Of a stretch of 64,000 bases of DNA, positions 10,488 to 21,895 are shown in pieces. A model generated the notes under the pieces. That model did no database searches. It was given only the letters and a program-made list of their open reading frames with translations, and was not told the DNA's origin. Every line of letters starts with the position of its first letter. Position 1 is the stretch's first letter. A program made the position numbers and the translations under genes. Source of the DNA: Sophora flavescens (lineage: Eukaryota; Streptophyta; Magnoliopsida; Fabales; Fabaceae); NCBI GenBank assembly GCA_030762895.1, contig CM061063.1, forward strand, positions 52,097,196 to 52,161,195, given 5' to 3'.

Positions 10488-11762
10488 CTAAAAATAAAGG
10501 ATACCTAGCTTGGGTTGCCTCCCAATAAGCGCTTCTTTAACGTCACTAGCTTGACTTATTAAGAAGCATCCACCTGGATCCCACAGCCTGTGGCATAAGG
10601 GCCAAGAGATGCTCATCATGTGAGATCCTCCACCCGGATCCCATGGTTTGTGAAGTGGCAATTTCAGAAGCAATACGACTCTTTCCACAGTTCCACCTAG
10701 CCCGTGTGTGAAAACTCCATTGACCTCTGCAATTATGACCTCACTTCCTCTCGGGTCAAATGGTGTTTTCTCGAGGAAGTGTGCCAGACAAGTGGGGGGG
10801 ACTAACTTACCAGTGTCCACACATGCATGCAAGCCAACATATTTATTTAAGGCAGCAATTTCGGGTTGCTTGGAAAGCATGGTGAAATCCACTACCACAT
10901 CATCTGCACTTTGCTTCATCCCCCCAACCATATTCTGCTCAAGCAATGCTTCATGTGGGTATTGTACCTGCCGTTTGCAAATCTCCCCCACTTGCTCCAG
11001 TGCCTTGTCACTTGTCAACTCCTCTTTCTCTGGTTGCTCTTCCTCAACATGTGGTTGTTCCGGGGCCTTGTCTTCAATTTCCTGAGAACTAGTTGCACCC
11101 CAGTTAGATCCCAACACCCTACCGCTTCTAGTTGTTATGGCATCGCATTGGTTCTTAGGGTTGTTCTCAGTATCACCTGGGAAAGTGCCTGGGAGACGCT
11201 CATTTAGTTGCTTTGCGAGATGAGCCAACTTCTCTATTACCGCATTCGCCTTCTCAAAACTCAACTCCCAAGGTTGCCTTCCACCATCTATTATTTGCAA
11301 CTGATTAGGCCCCGGAAGAGCCTGTTGAGTATTATGCTGATGGATCCCATAGTTAGGCCTCTGACCCTGCGGAGGTTGTTGTTGCCAATTCTGTTGAGGC
11401 TGTTGCCCGGCTAGACCACCACTAGCATTACACCAAGCAAAACCCGGATAGTTGTTCCTCTGATAGTTGTTCTGGGGCACGCTGTCATAGAAATTGTGGC
11501 ATGGGTCCACATGTTCTCGAGAGAAGTTGAACGGACAGTACTGAATGTCATGATCTCCATTACAATTTCCACAACCCGGAGGCATTCTCTCGTGTATCAC
11601 ATTCACCCTCTTGTTCCCAGACAAAGCCTCATTCTGCATCTTCAACAGTCTATTTTGCTCTAGAATGGCTTCTATTGTTGCAGAACTGAATCCACTTGAG
11701 GTTTCCCAACCACGGTTGTAATCATTGTACGACATCTTCTCCAATGATGCCCATCCATCCAT
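10488..11762 (-). CDS. gag-derived ORF of a non-autonomous Athila-type element (424 aa)
   Basis: This single open frame lies between the primer site and the 3' non-coding region. About residues 60-80 hold a zinc knuckle, CGNCNGDHDIQYC (C-X2-C-X3-H-X4-C, one residue shorter than the standard X4), followed by an Asn/Gln/Pro-rich stretch (about 95-160) and SFEKANAVIEKLAHL. These match the nucleocapsid end of Athila gag and the segment before protease. The N-terminal capsid domain and all enzymes are missing. The C-terminal third has PWDPGGGSHMMSISWPLCHR and a second WDPGG, related to the C-terminus of the ORFs at 32411 and 36582. The product probably binds RNA; its function beyond that is unknown. 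The start is the first Met; the true start could be the inner Met in LEKMSYND. Confidence 0.7.
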   Translation of the reverse strand: MDGWASLEKMSYNDYNRGWETSSGFSSATIEAILEQNRLLKMQNEALSGNKRVNVIHERMPPGCGNCNGDHDIQYCPFNFSREHVDPCHNFYDSVPQNNYQRNNYPGFAWCNASGGLAGQQPQQNWQQQPPQGQRPNYGIHQHNTQQALPGPNQLQIIDGGRQPWELSFEKANAVIEKLAHLAKQLNERLPGTFPGDTENNPKNQCDAITTRSGRVLGSNWGATSSQEIEDKAPEQPHVEEEQPEKEELTSDKALEQVGEICKRQVQYPHEALLEQNMVGGMKQSADDVVVDFTMLSKQPEIAALNKYVGLHACVDTGKLVPPTCLAHFLEKTPFDPRGSEVIIAEVNGVFTHGLGGTVERVVLLLKLPLHKPWDPGGGSHMMSISWPLCHRLWDPGGCFLISQASDVKEALIGRQPKLGILYF

Positions 11763-11991
11763 TCAAGCCTCTTTCGCTCTCTGCTTATTTCCTTAAGCGC
11801 TTCTCGGTCTTGGTGATCTCCGTATCAATAGCAAGTCCTCTTGTGGGAGGGTACCTCGCATACAAAAACAAGGCAAGACCAAGTGGAATCAAAGAAGTAG
11901 AGAGAGATAATAGTAAATAAAAATAAAAATAAAAATAACTTAACCAAATAATCAAACTTCCCTAAAAATTAGAAAAATTGGTTGTGCCAAT

Positions 11992-12008
11992 CCCTGACAA
12001 CGGCGCCA
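11992..12008 (-). other. Primer binding site, tRNA-Asp type
   Basis: The minus strand reads TGGCGCCGTTGTCAGGG, matching the complement of plant tRNA-Asp 3' end with one mismatch. It lies six bases inside the LTR border at 12015. Confidence 0.85.
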
Positions 12009-12014
12009 AAAACT

Positions 12015-13425
12015 TGTTGAGTCACCGGCAAGTGTACCGGGTCGTCGCAAGTAATAAATAAACACGGTAAGAATTTACCGAGGTCGAACACAAGGATTGG
12101 GCTACCAATTCAACTAATTCGCGAGAAGTTCGATACGTTTGCTCAAGTAACAGAAGGTGGTTGAGAGAGAGAAAATAGGATCACAATCAAATTAACAAAT
12201 CTAATAAAATCAAGGTATTAAAATCTGGAATTAAAATATCTAAGGTCTCAAATCCACCTACCCAATCATGTGTAGTACCCAAGTGATGCTGATTCTTTCC
12301 TAAGTTCAATTACAATGTCAACCAGGACCCCCAAATTCTCATATATCCACTGTCGTGCTCAATAGGACGTATTCGATGATTGGATTAATTACTTAGTAGG
12401 TCTCATAATCCTAATCATCAAACTCTATTAATTCTTGTTCCCTATAAGGTTGCACCGATCTCCTACTCACTCTCGTGCAATAGTCGATCGATGATCCCAA
12501 TTCAAGTTCTAAAACGCGAATTACCTTCTAAGCCTCATCACATTTAACTAGTCAATCACGCATGCATATGATCAACACAACCAAATCAGAATTGGAAAAC
12601 ATTAATTGAAAGAAGGGAGAAAGACATACATCACATCGAATCCTACTCCGCCATGGGTGGCTTCATTGATCCCTCAGACGAGGGGATTAGTTCCTCATGC
12701 TCGTAAAGACAGACAAGCAATCGGACCTAACGACCATAGTAAAATAAGAAAAAGAAAAGAGGAGACGCAGCTCCAAAGAACAAGAAATTCGGCCAAAAAC
12801 GCTACTCTAACAGTGGAGAACCAAAAGCTCTTTAGATCTGATCTAAAACAGCAATATATAGGGATTCTGTTTCTCACCCGCTCGCGGAGCGAGCAAGCTT
12901 TTGCGAGGCGAAAATTATTTTTGGCACGCTTTCAAATTGGCCTCTCGCAAGGCGAGAGAAAGTTTCGCGGGGCGAGACTTCAATTTCCAGTCTGACACGG
13001 CTGTGACCTTCATCACGGCTATACCGTGATGGTCTCTGTCCTCCAGGTCTTCATGATTCGTGAGGCTAGAATCCTCTCGCGGGGCGAGACAAAATTGATG
13101 ACTGTTGCTGCTTAGCTGATCTTCAGGCTCGCGAGGCGAGCATCCATTCGCGGGGCGAGTATCTCCAGAATGGCAATTTCCACTGTTTCTTGACTTTCCT
13201 TGACTCTCGGAGCTTCACTTCTAACCTGAAACAATAAAAAGAAAGAAAAAGCGTAATTCTATTCCAAATAGACTAAAAACTACTAAAAATACATAAACCG
13301 AGTCAAAGTCTAACTTAGGAACAAAACAATGCCAAATTTGGGCGAAAACGAGATTGAACTCGAATAATTAGCACAAAAACCATAGTCCATCTAGTTATAA
13401 AACTAGATAATCCAGAGGCTTATCA
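12015..13425 (-). repeat. 5' LTR of the minus-strand element
   Basis: 1411 bp, starting (minus strand) TGATAAGCCTCTGG at 13425 and ending ACTCAACA at 12015. It shares the start block and U3 palindromes with the plus-strand Athila-type LTRs but has a different 3' end, so it is a sister subfamily. Confidence 0.92.
12854..13165 (-). promoter_or_regulatory. U3 palindrome array and TATA box, minus-strand element 5' LTR
   Basis: In minus orientation, paired TCGCG-centred motifs run from about 13165 to 12872. They include a CACGG dyad block (13031-12996) and end at a TATATAT box (12860-12854). The arrangement is the same as in the plus-strand family members, although individual motifs differ. Confidence 0.65.
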
Positions 13426-13537
13426 ATATTGAATTGTCCAAAGTTGCACAGTTTGGGAAAAAACTTTTTCTTAATTCAGTTAAAATAGTTATTCATTGAT
13501 TCTAATGTTATATACTTGATGAAAGTTCGGACTGATA

Positions 13538-13624
13538 CATTTCCTTTCGTTCTCCGGGTGCATACTTTATCGTGGTGGATGTCATCGCGTTCAAGTAGTG
13601 TACGTCGGAGACCGAAGGGAAATG
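13538..13624 (+). repeat. Inverted repeat upstream of the CACTA transposase gene
   Basis: The arms at 13538-13556 and 13606-13624 are 19 bp with 17 pairs (cores TTCTCCG and CGGAGAC), around a 49-base loop. It lies about 150 bases before the transposase start and could be part of the promoter or leader. No function is shown. Confidence 0.7.
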
Positions 13625-13772
13625 ATGCCGAAATTTTGTCGAGTATGATCATGAGAGTTAACTGTTAACCGAATGTTGAAAAAGTTTCTTCTCGAATGGG
13701 ATAGGGCCATACCCCGTCATAAAAAGTGGTTGATGAATATGTTGGACTAAGTACGAAGTTATTGGTTTAGTC

Positions 13773-15071
13773 AAGGATCGCGGTTGGATGGATGCTAGAC
13801 GGACAAGTGATGAGTATGAGAATGGAGTGGAAGATTTTATACAGTTTGCAAAAACAAATGCTCCTGATAGTGGTAACAGAAGGTTTTATTGTCCTTGTGT
13901 TAACTGTTTTAATGAGAGACGACTAGAAGCTGAGGAGATACGTGATCATCTTATTTGTGAGGGGATTTGCAAGAGTTATACAACATGGATATGTTATGGT
14001 GAATCGTTAGACAGGCCGAGGGTGTCGGATAGAGAGGAAGTTGATGACGTGGAAATGGACGATGGACTAGAGGACATGATCCGTGATGTTGGGCAAGAGT
14101 CTTTTCGGCGTGCACATGTGTATGATACTTTGTACAGTGATGTGGAAGTGGCTTTGTATCCGGGGTGCACTAATTTCACACGGTTGTCAGCGGTGTTAAG
14201 ATTGTTCAATGTGAAGGCGAGAAATGGGTGGAGCGATAAAAGCTTTACCGAATTGCTTGAGTTGTTGAAAGACATGCTTCCAGAAGGCAACACATTGCCA
14301 TCTCGAAACTATGAGGCGAAGAAGATATTGTGTTTGATGGGTATGGAGTATAAGAAAATACACGCTTGCCCCAATGATTGCATATTGTACAAGAAAGAGT
14401 TTGGAGAGATGCACGAGTGCCCCAGGTATGGGGTATCACGCTACAAAGTGAAGGATGGTGATCCTAGTTGTGATGTGGTCACCAAGGGTCCTCCTGCGAA
14501 GGTGTTATGGTATCTTCCCGTGATTCCGCGGTTCAAGCGATTGTTTGCTAATGTAAATGACACAAAGAACATTAGATGGCATGCAGATGAGAGGAAGTGT
14601 GATGGACAGCTTCGGCATCCGGCCGATTCTTTGCAATGGATGAGAATTGATAGTTTGTTTCGGTATTTCGGCAATGAGCCCAGAAACCTCATGCTTGGAC
14701 TTGCTACCGATGGAATGAATCCATATGGAAACTTAAGTAGTATTCATAGTTCATGGCCTGTTCTCCTGGTAATTTACAACATGTGTCCTTGGTTGTGCAT
14801 GAAGCGCAAATACATTATGTTAAGTATGATGATTTCGGGTCCTAAACAACCAGGAAATGATATTGATGTTTATCTGAGTCCCTTGATTGAAGACTTGAGA
14901 ATGTTGTGGGATGAAGGCGTTGATGTGATCGACGGGTATTGCCGTGAGACATTCAGATTGCGTGCCATGTTATTTTGCACCATCAATGACTTTCCAGCAT
15001 ACGGGAACCTGTGTGGGTATAGTGTTAAGGGGCATAAAGCATGTCCAATATGTGAAGAAGGCACATGTTAC
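13773..15071 (+). pseudogene. CACTA TNP2-type transposase, N-terminal part
   Basis: The frame from Met 13788 runs to 15071, where the Athila-type element interrupts it. The N-terminus has the transposase-associated domain (about residues 1-75; FYCPCVNC with CX2C-type cysteines). The TNP2 domain follows: CLMGMEYKKIHACPNDC, YLPVIPRFKRLF, RWHADE, LATDGMNPYG, and the end motif HKACPICEE. TNP2 is the catalytic transposase that cuts at CACTA ends. The same frame is open upstream to 13737, and codon 13773-13775 is AAG where the family usually starts, so the native start may be lost. The gene continues at 24605 after the insertion. Confidence 0.92.
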
Positions 15072-16329
15072 TGATAAGCCTCTGGCTCATCTAGTTTTAT
15101 GGCTAGTATGACCAGGGTTCTGTGCTAATTATATCTCATTTTCACCCAAATTAGATTAGATTGTCCTCAAGCAAGGTTTTGAGTCTCTAAAGTAGTTTTA
15201 GGTTAATTTAGCCTGTTTTGAGTCAAATAAAGCACTTATGGCTATTTTATTGTTTTCAGGTTAACTTAGAAGTAAGGGAATAAAGAAGCAGGGGAAATTG
15301 CAATCCTGGAGGTGTTCGCCTCGCGAGAGTCTCCTCGCCACGCGAACTCGAAAGCCACCTGAACAAAGAAAATGTCATCCTCTTTGGTTCTCCCCGCGAA
15401 CAACACCTCGCCTCGCGACCACGATGGTGGCGATGTTCCGAAAAATGCAAGATTTCTGTGTCGCCTCGCGAATCCATCTCTTCGCCACGCGAGCCTGGAA
15501 GTCAGAAAGCATCACGGTTAGACTCTTCAATTCCTCGCCACGCGAGCAGTATTTCGCCCCGCGAGAAGACCAAACATCGCAGACTCTTCATAATATTCGC
15601 CTCGCGAGTAGGCGCAGTTCCTGAAGAATATAAATGGTTGTTCTGGGCAGATTAGAACGACTTTTGATTCTCCATAGTTTTTACATATTTTCTGGGTGTG
15701 TTTCGTTTTTATGGAGAACTAATTTTCTTGGATTAGTCTACTGTAATCTATTTCCACTACACTTGAGGTTTTGTAATTCCTGTTTTTTATGCTTTTCCCT
15801 TTTCAATACTATGCTATATATTTCTGTTTGTTTAATTCAGGAGTGTATAGTGTTGTGTTGATTTATTTCGGTGATGTTATGTTCCTATATTGAATCGCGT
15901 TTGTTTAATTCGCGTGTGTTCGTTAATGTTCGTTTAGTTCATGAGGGCTTAACCCCGTTTGTTTAATTCGGGAATAGGAACATATATCTCGTAGTAGCGA
16001 TTTCGTTTGTTAATTGTTGCTACAACCGAAAGGGGATTAGAATCTGCTTAGGGCTTGGAATTTACATGAAACGATGATAGTTGGGAAATCGAGAACAGTA
16101 GATTAACCGTCTTTAGTTATTTGATAATCTTTTAAACTGCTTTGTTTTCATTGCTCTGTTTTCAAATTGAATTTCAATCAAACCCCCCCCCCCCCCCCCC
16201 AAAAAAAAACTGATTTTTGTGGTAAATAACAATTCAAGAGTCCTTGTGAGACGATACTCGAGTTGTCGCCCCCTAAACTACATTTTTACAAACCGCTCGC
16301 TTTTTGACGCGTGCGCGACAACGCGACCA
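15072..16329 (+). repeat. 5' LTR of the Athila-type element
   Basis: 1258 bp, TGATAAGCCTC to GCGACCA. It is nearly identical to the 3' LTR, which is 27 bp longer; most of that is an extra TCGCCTCGCGAG motif near 23848-23865 plus small indels. A C18 run followed by A9 occurs at 16183-16209. Confidence 0.95.
15313..15634 (+). promoter_or_regulatory. U3 palindrome array and TATA box of the Athila-type 5' LTR
   Basis: Paired GCCTCGCGAG / GCCACGCGAG motifs lie at about 15315-15345, 15395-15420, 15461-15494, 15534-15565 and 15597-15608. TATAAA is at 15629-15634. Here the CACGG dyad of sister LTRs is reduced to an ATCACGG half-site near 15510. Confidence 0.65.
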
Positions 16330-16334
16330 AAAAT

Positions 16335-16352
16335 TGGCGCCGTTGCTTGGGA
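16335..16352 (+). other. Primer binding site, tRNA-Asp type
   Basis: TGGCGCCGTTGCTTGGGA, five bases inside the LTR, matches the complement of tRNA-Asp 3' end except at two bases in its distal half. Confidence 0.9.
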
Positions 16353-16443
16353 CTCTTGTTTGTTATTTTCGCATTTTTTCTTTTTTATTTTACTTTCGTT
16401 TTTGTTTTGAATTGGTCTGGCTACTAGGTCTACTTGCCCTGAA

Positions 16444-18824
16444 GTGTGTGATTTTGATCCTGAAATTGAAAGAACACTGCACACACGCCGTAGAACAATT
16501 CGGGCTAGCACTAGTAGTGATTCTAATTCTAAAACTGTTTTTGATAACATGGGTGACCAAAGGACATTAAGACAGCTTGCTGCCCCTGATGTTAATTATA
16601 ATGGCTTGTGTATTGAATATTCTGGTGCTGTTACTCCCTTTGAATTAAAATCTGGTCTAATCCATTTGTTGCCAAGGTTTAGTGGTCTTGCAGGTGAGGA
16701 TCCACACAAGCATTTGAAGGAATTCCAGGTTGTCTGCTCCACACCCTTGAAACCAGAGGGAATAACTGAAGATCACATCAAGCTGAGAGCCTTCCCGTTT
16801 TCACTACAGGGAGCTGCAAAGGATTGGCTGTTATATCTTGAGCCAAACTCTATTACTACCTGGAACGATTTGAAGGTTTTCTTAGAGAAATTCTTTCATG
16901 CCTCCAGAGCTGCATCAATCAGGAAGGAAATATGTGGCATCAGACAAGGAAATGAGTCATTGGCTGAATATTGGGAGAGATTCAAGCAGTTGGTATCCAG
17001 TTGCCCTCAGCATCAGATTTCTGAGCAACTTCTTATTCAGTATTTTTATGAAGGGTTACTACCGATGGATAGAAATATTTTGGATGCTGCTAGTGGGGAG
17101 CACTTGTTGATAAGACTCAAATTCTTGCCAAGCAATTAATTGAAAATATGTCACTGAACTCCTAGCAGTTTACAACCAGGAGAAATTATGTTGAGACAAG
17201 GGGTGTGAATGAGGTCCATAGTTCTTCTTCCAACCAGGCCCTTGAGAGTAGAATGGATGAGCTCACTTCTTTGTTGGAGAAATTGGCAATGGATAAGGTT
17301 CAGCCAGCAATGTTGTGTGGCATGTGCAACTCTCCTGAGCACCTGTTTGATGCATGCCCCATTCTGAAGGAAGGGTCAGTTACTGATTTGCCTCAAGCTT
17401 ATACAGTCCATCCTTACAATCAAGGCAATGATCGAACCCAGACAAAGACTCCTGACCTCTCCACAAATAGGTACCATCCCAACTGGAGGAATCATCCTAA
17501 CCTTCAGTATGGGAACTCATCCCAACAACAACCGATGGCAGCACCTCAGAATCCTCCTCAAGTGACCACTTCTGCACCTTCCGAACCTTCCCTAGAGGAC
17601 ATGATCAAGCAATTGGCTGCAAATAATCTCCAGTTTCAACATCAAGCAAATACTAGTATTCAGACTTTGAACACACAGATTGGACAGTTTCAAAGAATGG
17701 ACGGATGCTACCATTCAAGCCTTGCATACGTATTGGACAAATTTGACACTTCCATAAACAACATACAGCAAGCTCAAGGATCAAACCAACTACCTGTACA
17801 AACAGTGATAAATCCCAATGTCTCCAATCCTAATGTGAGTGCCATTTCTCTGAGATCTGGAAAAGTTGTTGAGGCAGCCTCTGGAAAAGATGAAGAAACT
17901 GTTGAGGTAACTCCTGAGCCTTCTGTTATTGTTGAAGCTGAGAAAGTGTACATACCACCGATCCCCTTCCCACAAAGAGTACAGAAAAATAAGAAGATTG
18001 GTGGGGAAGATAAGGAGAGGGAGATTTTAGATGTGTTCAGAAGGGTAGCGGTGAATATTCCCCTTCTAGATGTGATCAAGCAGGTTCCTAAGTATGCTAA
18101 ATTTATGAAGGATTTATGCACCAATAAGAGGAGGTTGAAGGGTAATAAGAGAGTTAATTTGGGAAGAAATGTTTCAGCTCTTATCCAGTCTAAGCCTGCA
18201 CCAGAAAGAGTTACTGTTTCAGCCCCCACTCAGGCACTACCACAGAAGTGCAAGGATCCAGTCACTTTTACTATTCCATGCACTATTGGGGACAGCAGAT
18301 TCAAAAATTGCATGTTGGATTTGGGAGCCTCCATAAATGTCATGCCCACCTCTATTTTCAATAACCTTGATCTTGGTCCCTTGCAATATACAGGTCTCAC
18401 TATCCAGTTGGCCAACAGGACCAGTGCCCGCCCCATGGGAATGGTAGAAGATGTGCTGGTACAAGTTGATGAGTTGATTTTCCCTGCTGACTTCTACATC
18501 CTGGACATGGCAGGAGAGACACATTCAAGTAGATCACCAATCATCTTGGGCAGACCGTTCATGAAGACAGCCAAGACAAAGATTGATGTTGATGATGGGA
18601 CTATGTCCATGGAGTTTGGTGATATTGTGGCAAAGTTTAACATCTTTGATGCTATGAAGCATCCCCTGGAGGAGCACTCTGTTTTCCAAATAGAGTTGCT
18701 CTCTGACATTAATGATGACACCCATGAGGACCTTGTTTCTGATTTTTCATTTGTATCTGGCTTTGATGATATATATTCATGTACTGACTGTACTGACACT
18801 AACCCGTGTGCTGTGTTGTGCTGA
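16444..18824 (+). pseudogene. Athila-type gag and protease, broken
   Basis: The capsid domain is at 16444-17139 (GAAKDWLLYL, WERFKQLVSSCPQH, LLIQYFYEGLL), the region that builds the particle. A frameshift near 17105 and a stop at 17163 separate it from the next open frame, 17205-18824. That frame has the zinc knuckle CGMCNSPEHLFDAC (CX2CX4HX4C), a Gln/Asn-rich linker, an SLRSGK motif, and an aspartic protease with the active-site motif DLGASINVMP and the later ILGRPFM. After protease comes an acidic segment with SCTDCTDTNPC, whose counterpart is kept in the small elements Y, X and Z. The frame ends at 18822, where reverse transcriptase continues in another frame. Confidence 0.93.
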
Positions 18825-18840
18825 GTTTCTTGATTCTACT

Positions 18841-20808
18841 TTGCAGGGTGATAGTGTGAGTGAAGATGTCTGTTCAGTCGATGATCTTGACATCATGGCT
18901 ACTCCAAATGTACCATCCATTGAGCAGCCACCCTCCTTAGAGCTCAAGCCACTTCCTGGGAACCTGAAGTATGCTTACTTGGAGACGAATGAAAAACTTC
19001 CAGTCATTATCTCTTCCAAACTTGACTCTGACCAGGAAGCTAAGCTTTTAGAGGTTCTGAAGAAGCACAAGAAGGCGATTGGGTGTACCTTGGCTGATAT
19101 CCCAGGAATTAGCCCCTCCAGATGTATGCATAGAATTCTGTTGGAGGATGGGGCTAAACCAGTTAGGTAGGCCCAAAGGCGGCTCAATCCATTGATTCTG
19201 GATGTGGTGAAGAACGAGGTGACTAAACTTCTGCAGGCAGGTATTATATACCCCATCTCTGATAGTACTTGGGTAAGTCCAGTGCAAGTTGTACCCAAGA
19301 AGTCCGACCTCACTGTGGTAAGAAATGATAATAATGAGCTTGTACCCACTAGAGTCCAGAATAGCTGACGAGTCTGTATAGATTATAGGAAGTTGAACCA
19401 GGCCACCAGAAAGGATCACTTTCCTTTGCCGTTCATCGATCAGATGCTGGAACGGCTGGCTGGTAAATCTCATTACTATTTTCTTGATGGCTTTTCCGGT
19501 TACTTCCAGATCCATATTGCCCCAGAGGATCAGGAAAAGACCACTTTCACGTGCCCCTTCGGCACATTTGCCTACAGGAGGATGCCATTTGGCCTTTGTA
19601 ATGCTCTTGGCACTTTCCAAAGATGCATGCTTAGCATTTTTACTGAATTTATTGAAAATTGCATGGAAGTGTTCATGGATGACTTCACTGTGTATGGCTC
19701 CTCATTTGATGCATGCTTGCATAGTCTGAGTTTGATTCTAGAAAGATGCATTGAGACTGATCTGGTTTTGAACTATGAAAAATGTCACTTTATGGTAGAA
19801 CAGGGGATTGTTTTGGGTCATGTTATTTATAAACAGGGTATTTCAGTAGATCCTGCAAAAATTGATGTGATTTCTACATTGCCTTATCCATCTTGCGTTC
19901 GCGAGATTCGTTCTTTTCTTGGACATGCAGGTTTCTACAAGCACTTCATTAAGGATTTCAGCAAGATAGCTCTGCCTTTGTCAAACTTGCTGAAGAATGA
20001 TGCCATGTTCCATTTTGATGACAACTGCAAGAAGGCATTTGACTACCTGAAAAGAGCATTGACCTTTACCCCCATCATCCAGCCCCCTGACTGGACCCTC
20101 CCTTTTGAACTCATGTGTGATGCTTCTAATTATGCTGTGGGAGCGGTTCTGGCACAAAGGGCGGGCAAGGCTGCCCATGTCATTCACTATGCTTCCAGGA
20201 CTTTATATGCTGCACAATCAAATTACACCACCACTGAAAAGGAACTGCTAGCTGTTGTTTTTGCACTTGATAAATTTAGGTCATATTTGCTAGGTTCCAA
20301 GGTTATTGTTTTCACTGACCATGCAGCTCTGAAGTACCTGTTAAAGAAACCAGAAGCAAAGCCAAGATTGATTCGGTGGATGCTTTTGCTCCAAGAGTTC
20401 AATGTGGAGATAAAAGACAAGAGTGGAGCTGAAAATTTAGTAGCTGATCACTTGAGCCGAATAGCAAGGGATGAGGATCCTTCTCCCATCCAGGATGATT
20501 TTCCTGATGAGCGGCTTCTACATCTACATGGGGTAACTCCATGGTTTGCTGACATTGTTAACTTTCTTGTTGCTGGTGTTGTTCCTGCAGGTACAAGTAG
20601 ATCCAAGATCCACAAACTCAAGAGTGATTCAAAATACTATGTTTGGGATGATCCGTACCTTTGGAAGTTTTGCAGTGATCAGGTTATTCGGAGGTGTGTC
20701 CCCGATTATGAGACAGAGTCCATCTTGCACTTTTCTCATGCCTCTCAAGTTGGGGGACACTTTGGACCACAGAGGACGGCAAGAAAAGTCCTAGATTCTG
20801 GGTTCTAA
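18841..20808 (+). pseudogene. Athila-type reverse transcriptase and RNase H, broken
   Basis: One frame with stops at 19168 and 19366. It holds reverse transcriptase motifs: CIDYRKLN (about 19375-19400), YYFLDGFSGYFQI, FAYRRMPFGLCNA, the catalytic FMDD (about 19672-19683), and LGH. RNase H follows (LMCDASNYAVGAVL, TTEKELLAVVFAL, FTDHAALKYL, VADHLSR). The beginning of the integrase zinc-binding region (HFSHASQVGGHFG) precedes a stop at 20806. In the life cycle this enzyme copies element RNA to DNA and removes the RNA. Two nonsense changes inside the domain make this copy unable to give a full enzyme. Confidence 0.95.
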
Positions 20809-21895
20809 TGGCCTACCATTTTTAGAGATGCCTATGAGGTCTACCGGACTTGCACGGAGTGTCAAACAGCAGGCCCTGCCATCACTCGTAGGAGTGAGAT
20901 GCCTCAGCAGCCCATGCTTTTGTGAGGTTTTTGATGTGTAGGGAATCGACTTTATGGGTCTTTTCCCTGCATCTTTTGGTTTTCTATATATTCTTTTGGC
21001 TGTTGACTATGTTTCAAAGTGGGTGGAAGCTATCCCCACTAGGACTAATGATGCTAAAGTTGTTTCAAAATTTGTTAGGTCCAATATTTTTTGCAGGTTT
21101 GGCATACCTCGGGTTATTATTAGTGACCAGGGCACTCACTTCTACAACCGTACCATGGAAGCTCTACTCCGGAAGTATGGAGTTGTGCATAGAGTCTCCA
21201 CTGCTTACCATCCCCAGACCAATGGCCAGGCTGAGATATCAAATAGGGAGATCAAGCAAATCTTAGAGAAAATGGTGCAGCCGAATAGGAAGGACTGGAG
21301 CCGCCGTCTGGAAGACGCACTGTGGGCTCAGAGGACCGCTTTCAAGACGCCAATAGGGATGTCCCCCTTTAGGCTTGTATTTGGTAAGGCATGTCATCTC
21401 CCTGTGGAAGTTGAGCATCGTGCATATTGGGCAGTCAAGTGATGTAACTTGGAAATGAAGAAAGCTGGTATTGAAAGGAAACTCCAGTTGCAGCAGCTTG
21501 AGGAGCTTAGGCTAGAAGCCTATGAAAGCTCTCGGATTTATAAAGAGAAAACAAAATATTTTCATGATAGGATGATTGATAGAAAAATATTTTCTGTGGG
21601 CCAACAGGTCTTACTGTTTAACTCCCGCCTGAAAATGATGACTGGGAAACTTAGGTCCAAGTGGATTGGCCCATTTGTTGTTACTAATGTTTTTCCTTAT
21701 GGTGCAGTAGAGATTAAAGATGCAGGTAGCAACAAGTCCTTCAAGGTTAACGGGCAGAGGCTGAAGCCATTCCATGGTGTGGCTGCTGGTGTTCCCGACG
21801 ATGCTACTGTTGAGGAGCTCTCCTTGGAAGCTCCCACCTACACTGCCACCCGATCGTGGGAACACCCTTTCCTTTCCCTCACTCTGATTTTATAG
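20809..21895 (+). pseudogene. Athila-type integrase, broken
   Basis: The zinc-finger cysteines (CTEC, about 20850) follow the stop at 20806. A frameshift near 20923 and a stop near 20938 interrupt the start of the catalytic core. From 20954 the core is open, with the DDE residues visible in LLAVDYVSKWVEA, IISDQGTHF and QAEISNREI. A further stop at 21440 precedes the C-terminal DNA-binding region (IFSVGQQVLLFNSRL, KWIGPFVV), which ends at 21895. The order after RNase H is normal for Ty3/gypsy. Confidence 0.93.

Larger units (their letters stand above)
7154..13425 (-). mobile_element. Non-autonomous Athila-derived LTR retrotransposon (minus strand)
   Basis: Two LTRs of about 1.41 kb bound a 3.4-kb interior, and a perfect 5-bp duplication, ATATT, flanks the element (7149-7153 and 13426-13430). 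Reading on the minus strand there is a tRNA-Asp primer site, one 424-codon gag-like frame, a long non-coding 3' region and the family polypurine tract. No protease, reverse transcriptase or integrase is present, so it would need proteins from a relative such as the element at 15072. It is inserted between the CACTA leader and transposase gene. Confidence 0.92.
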
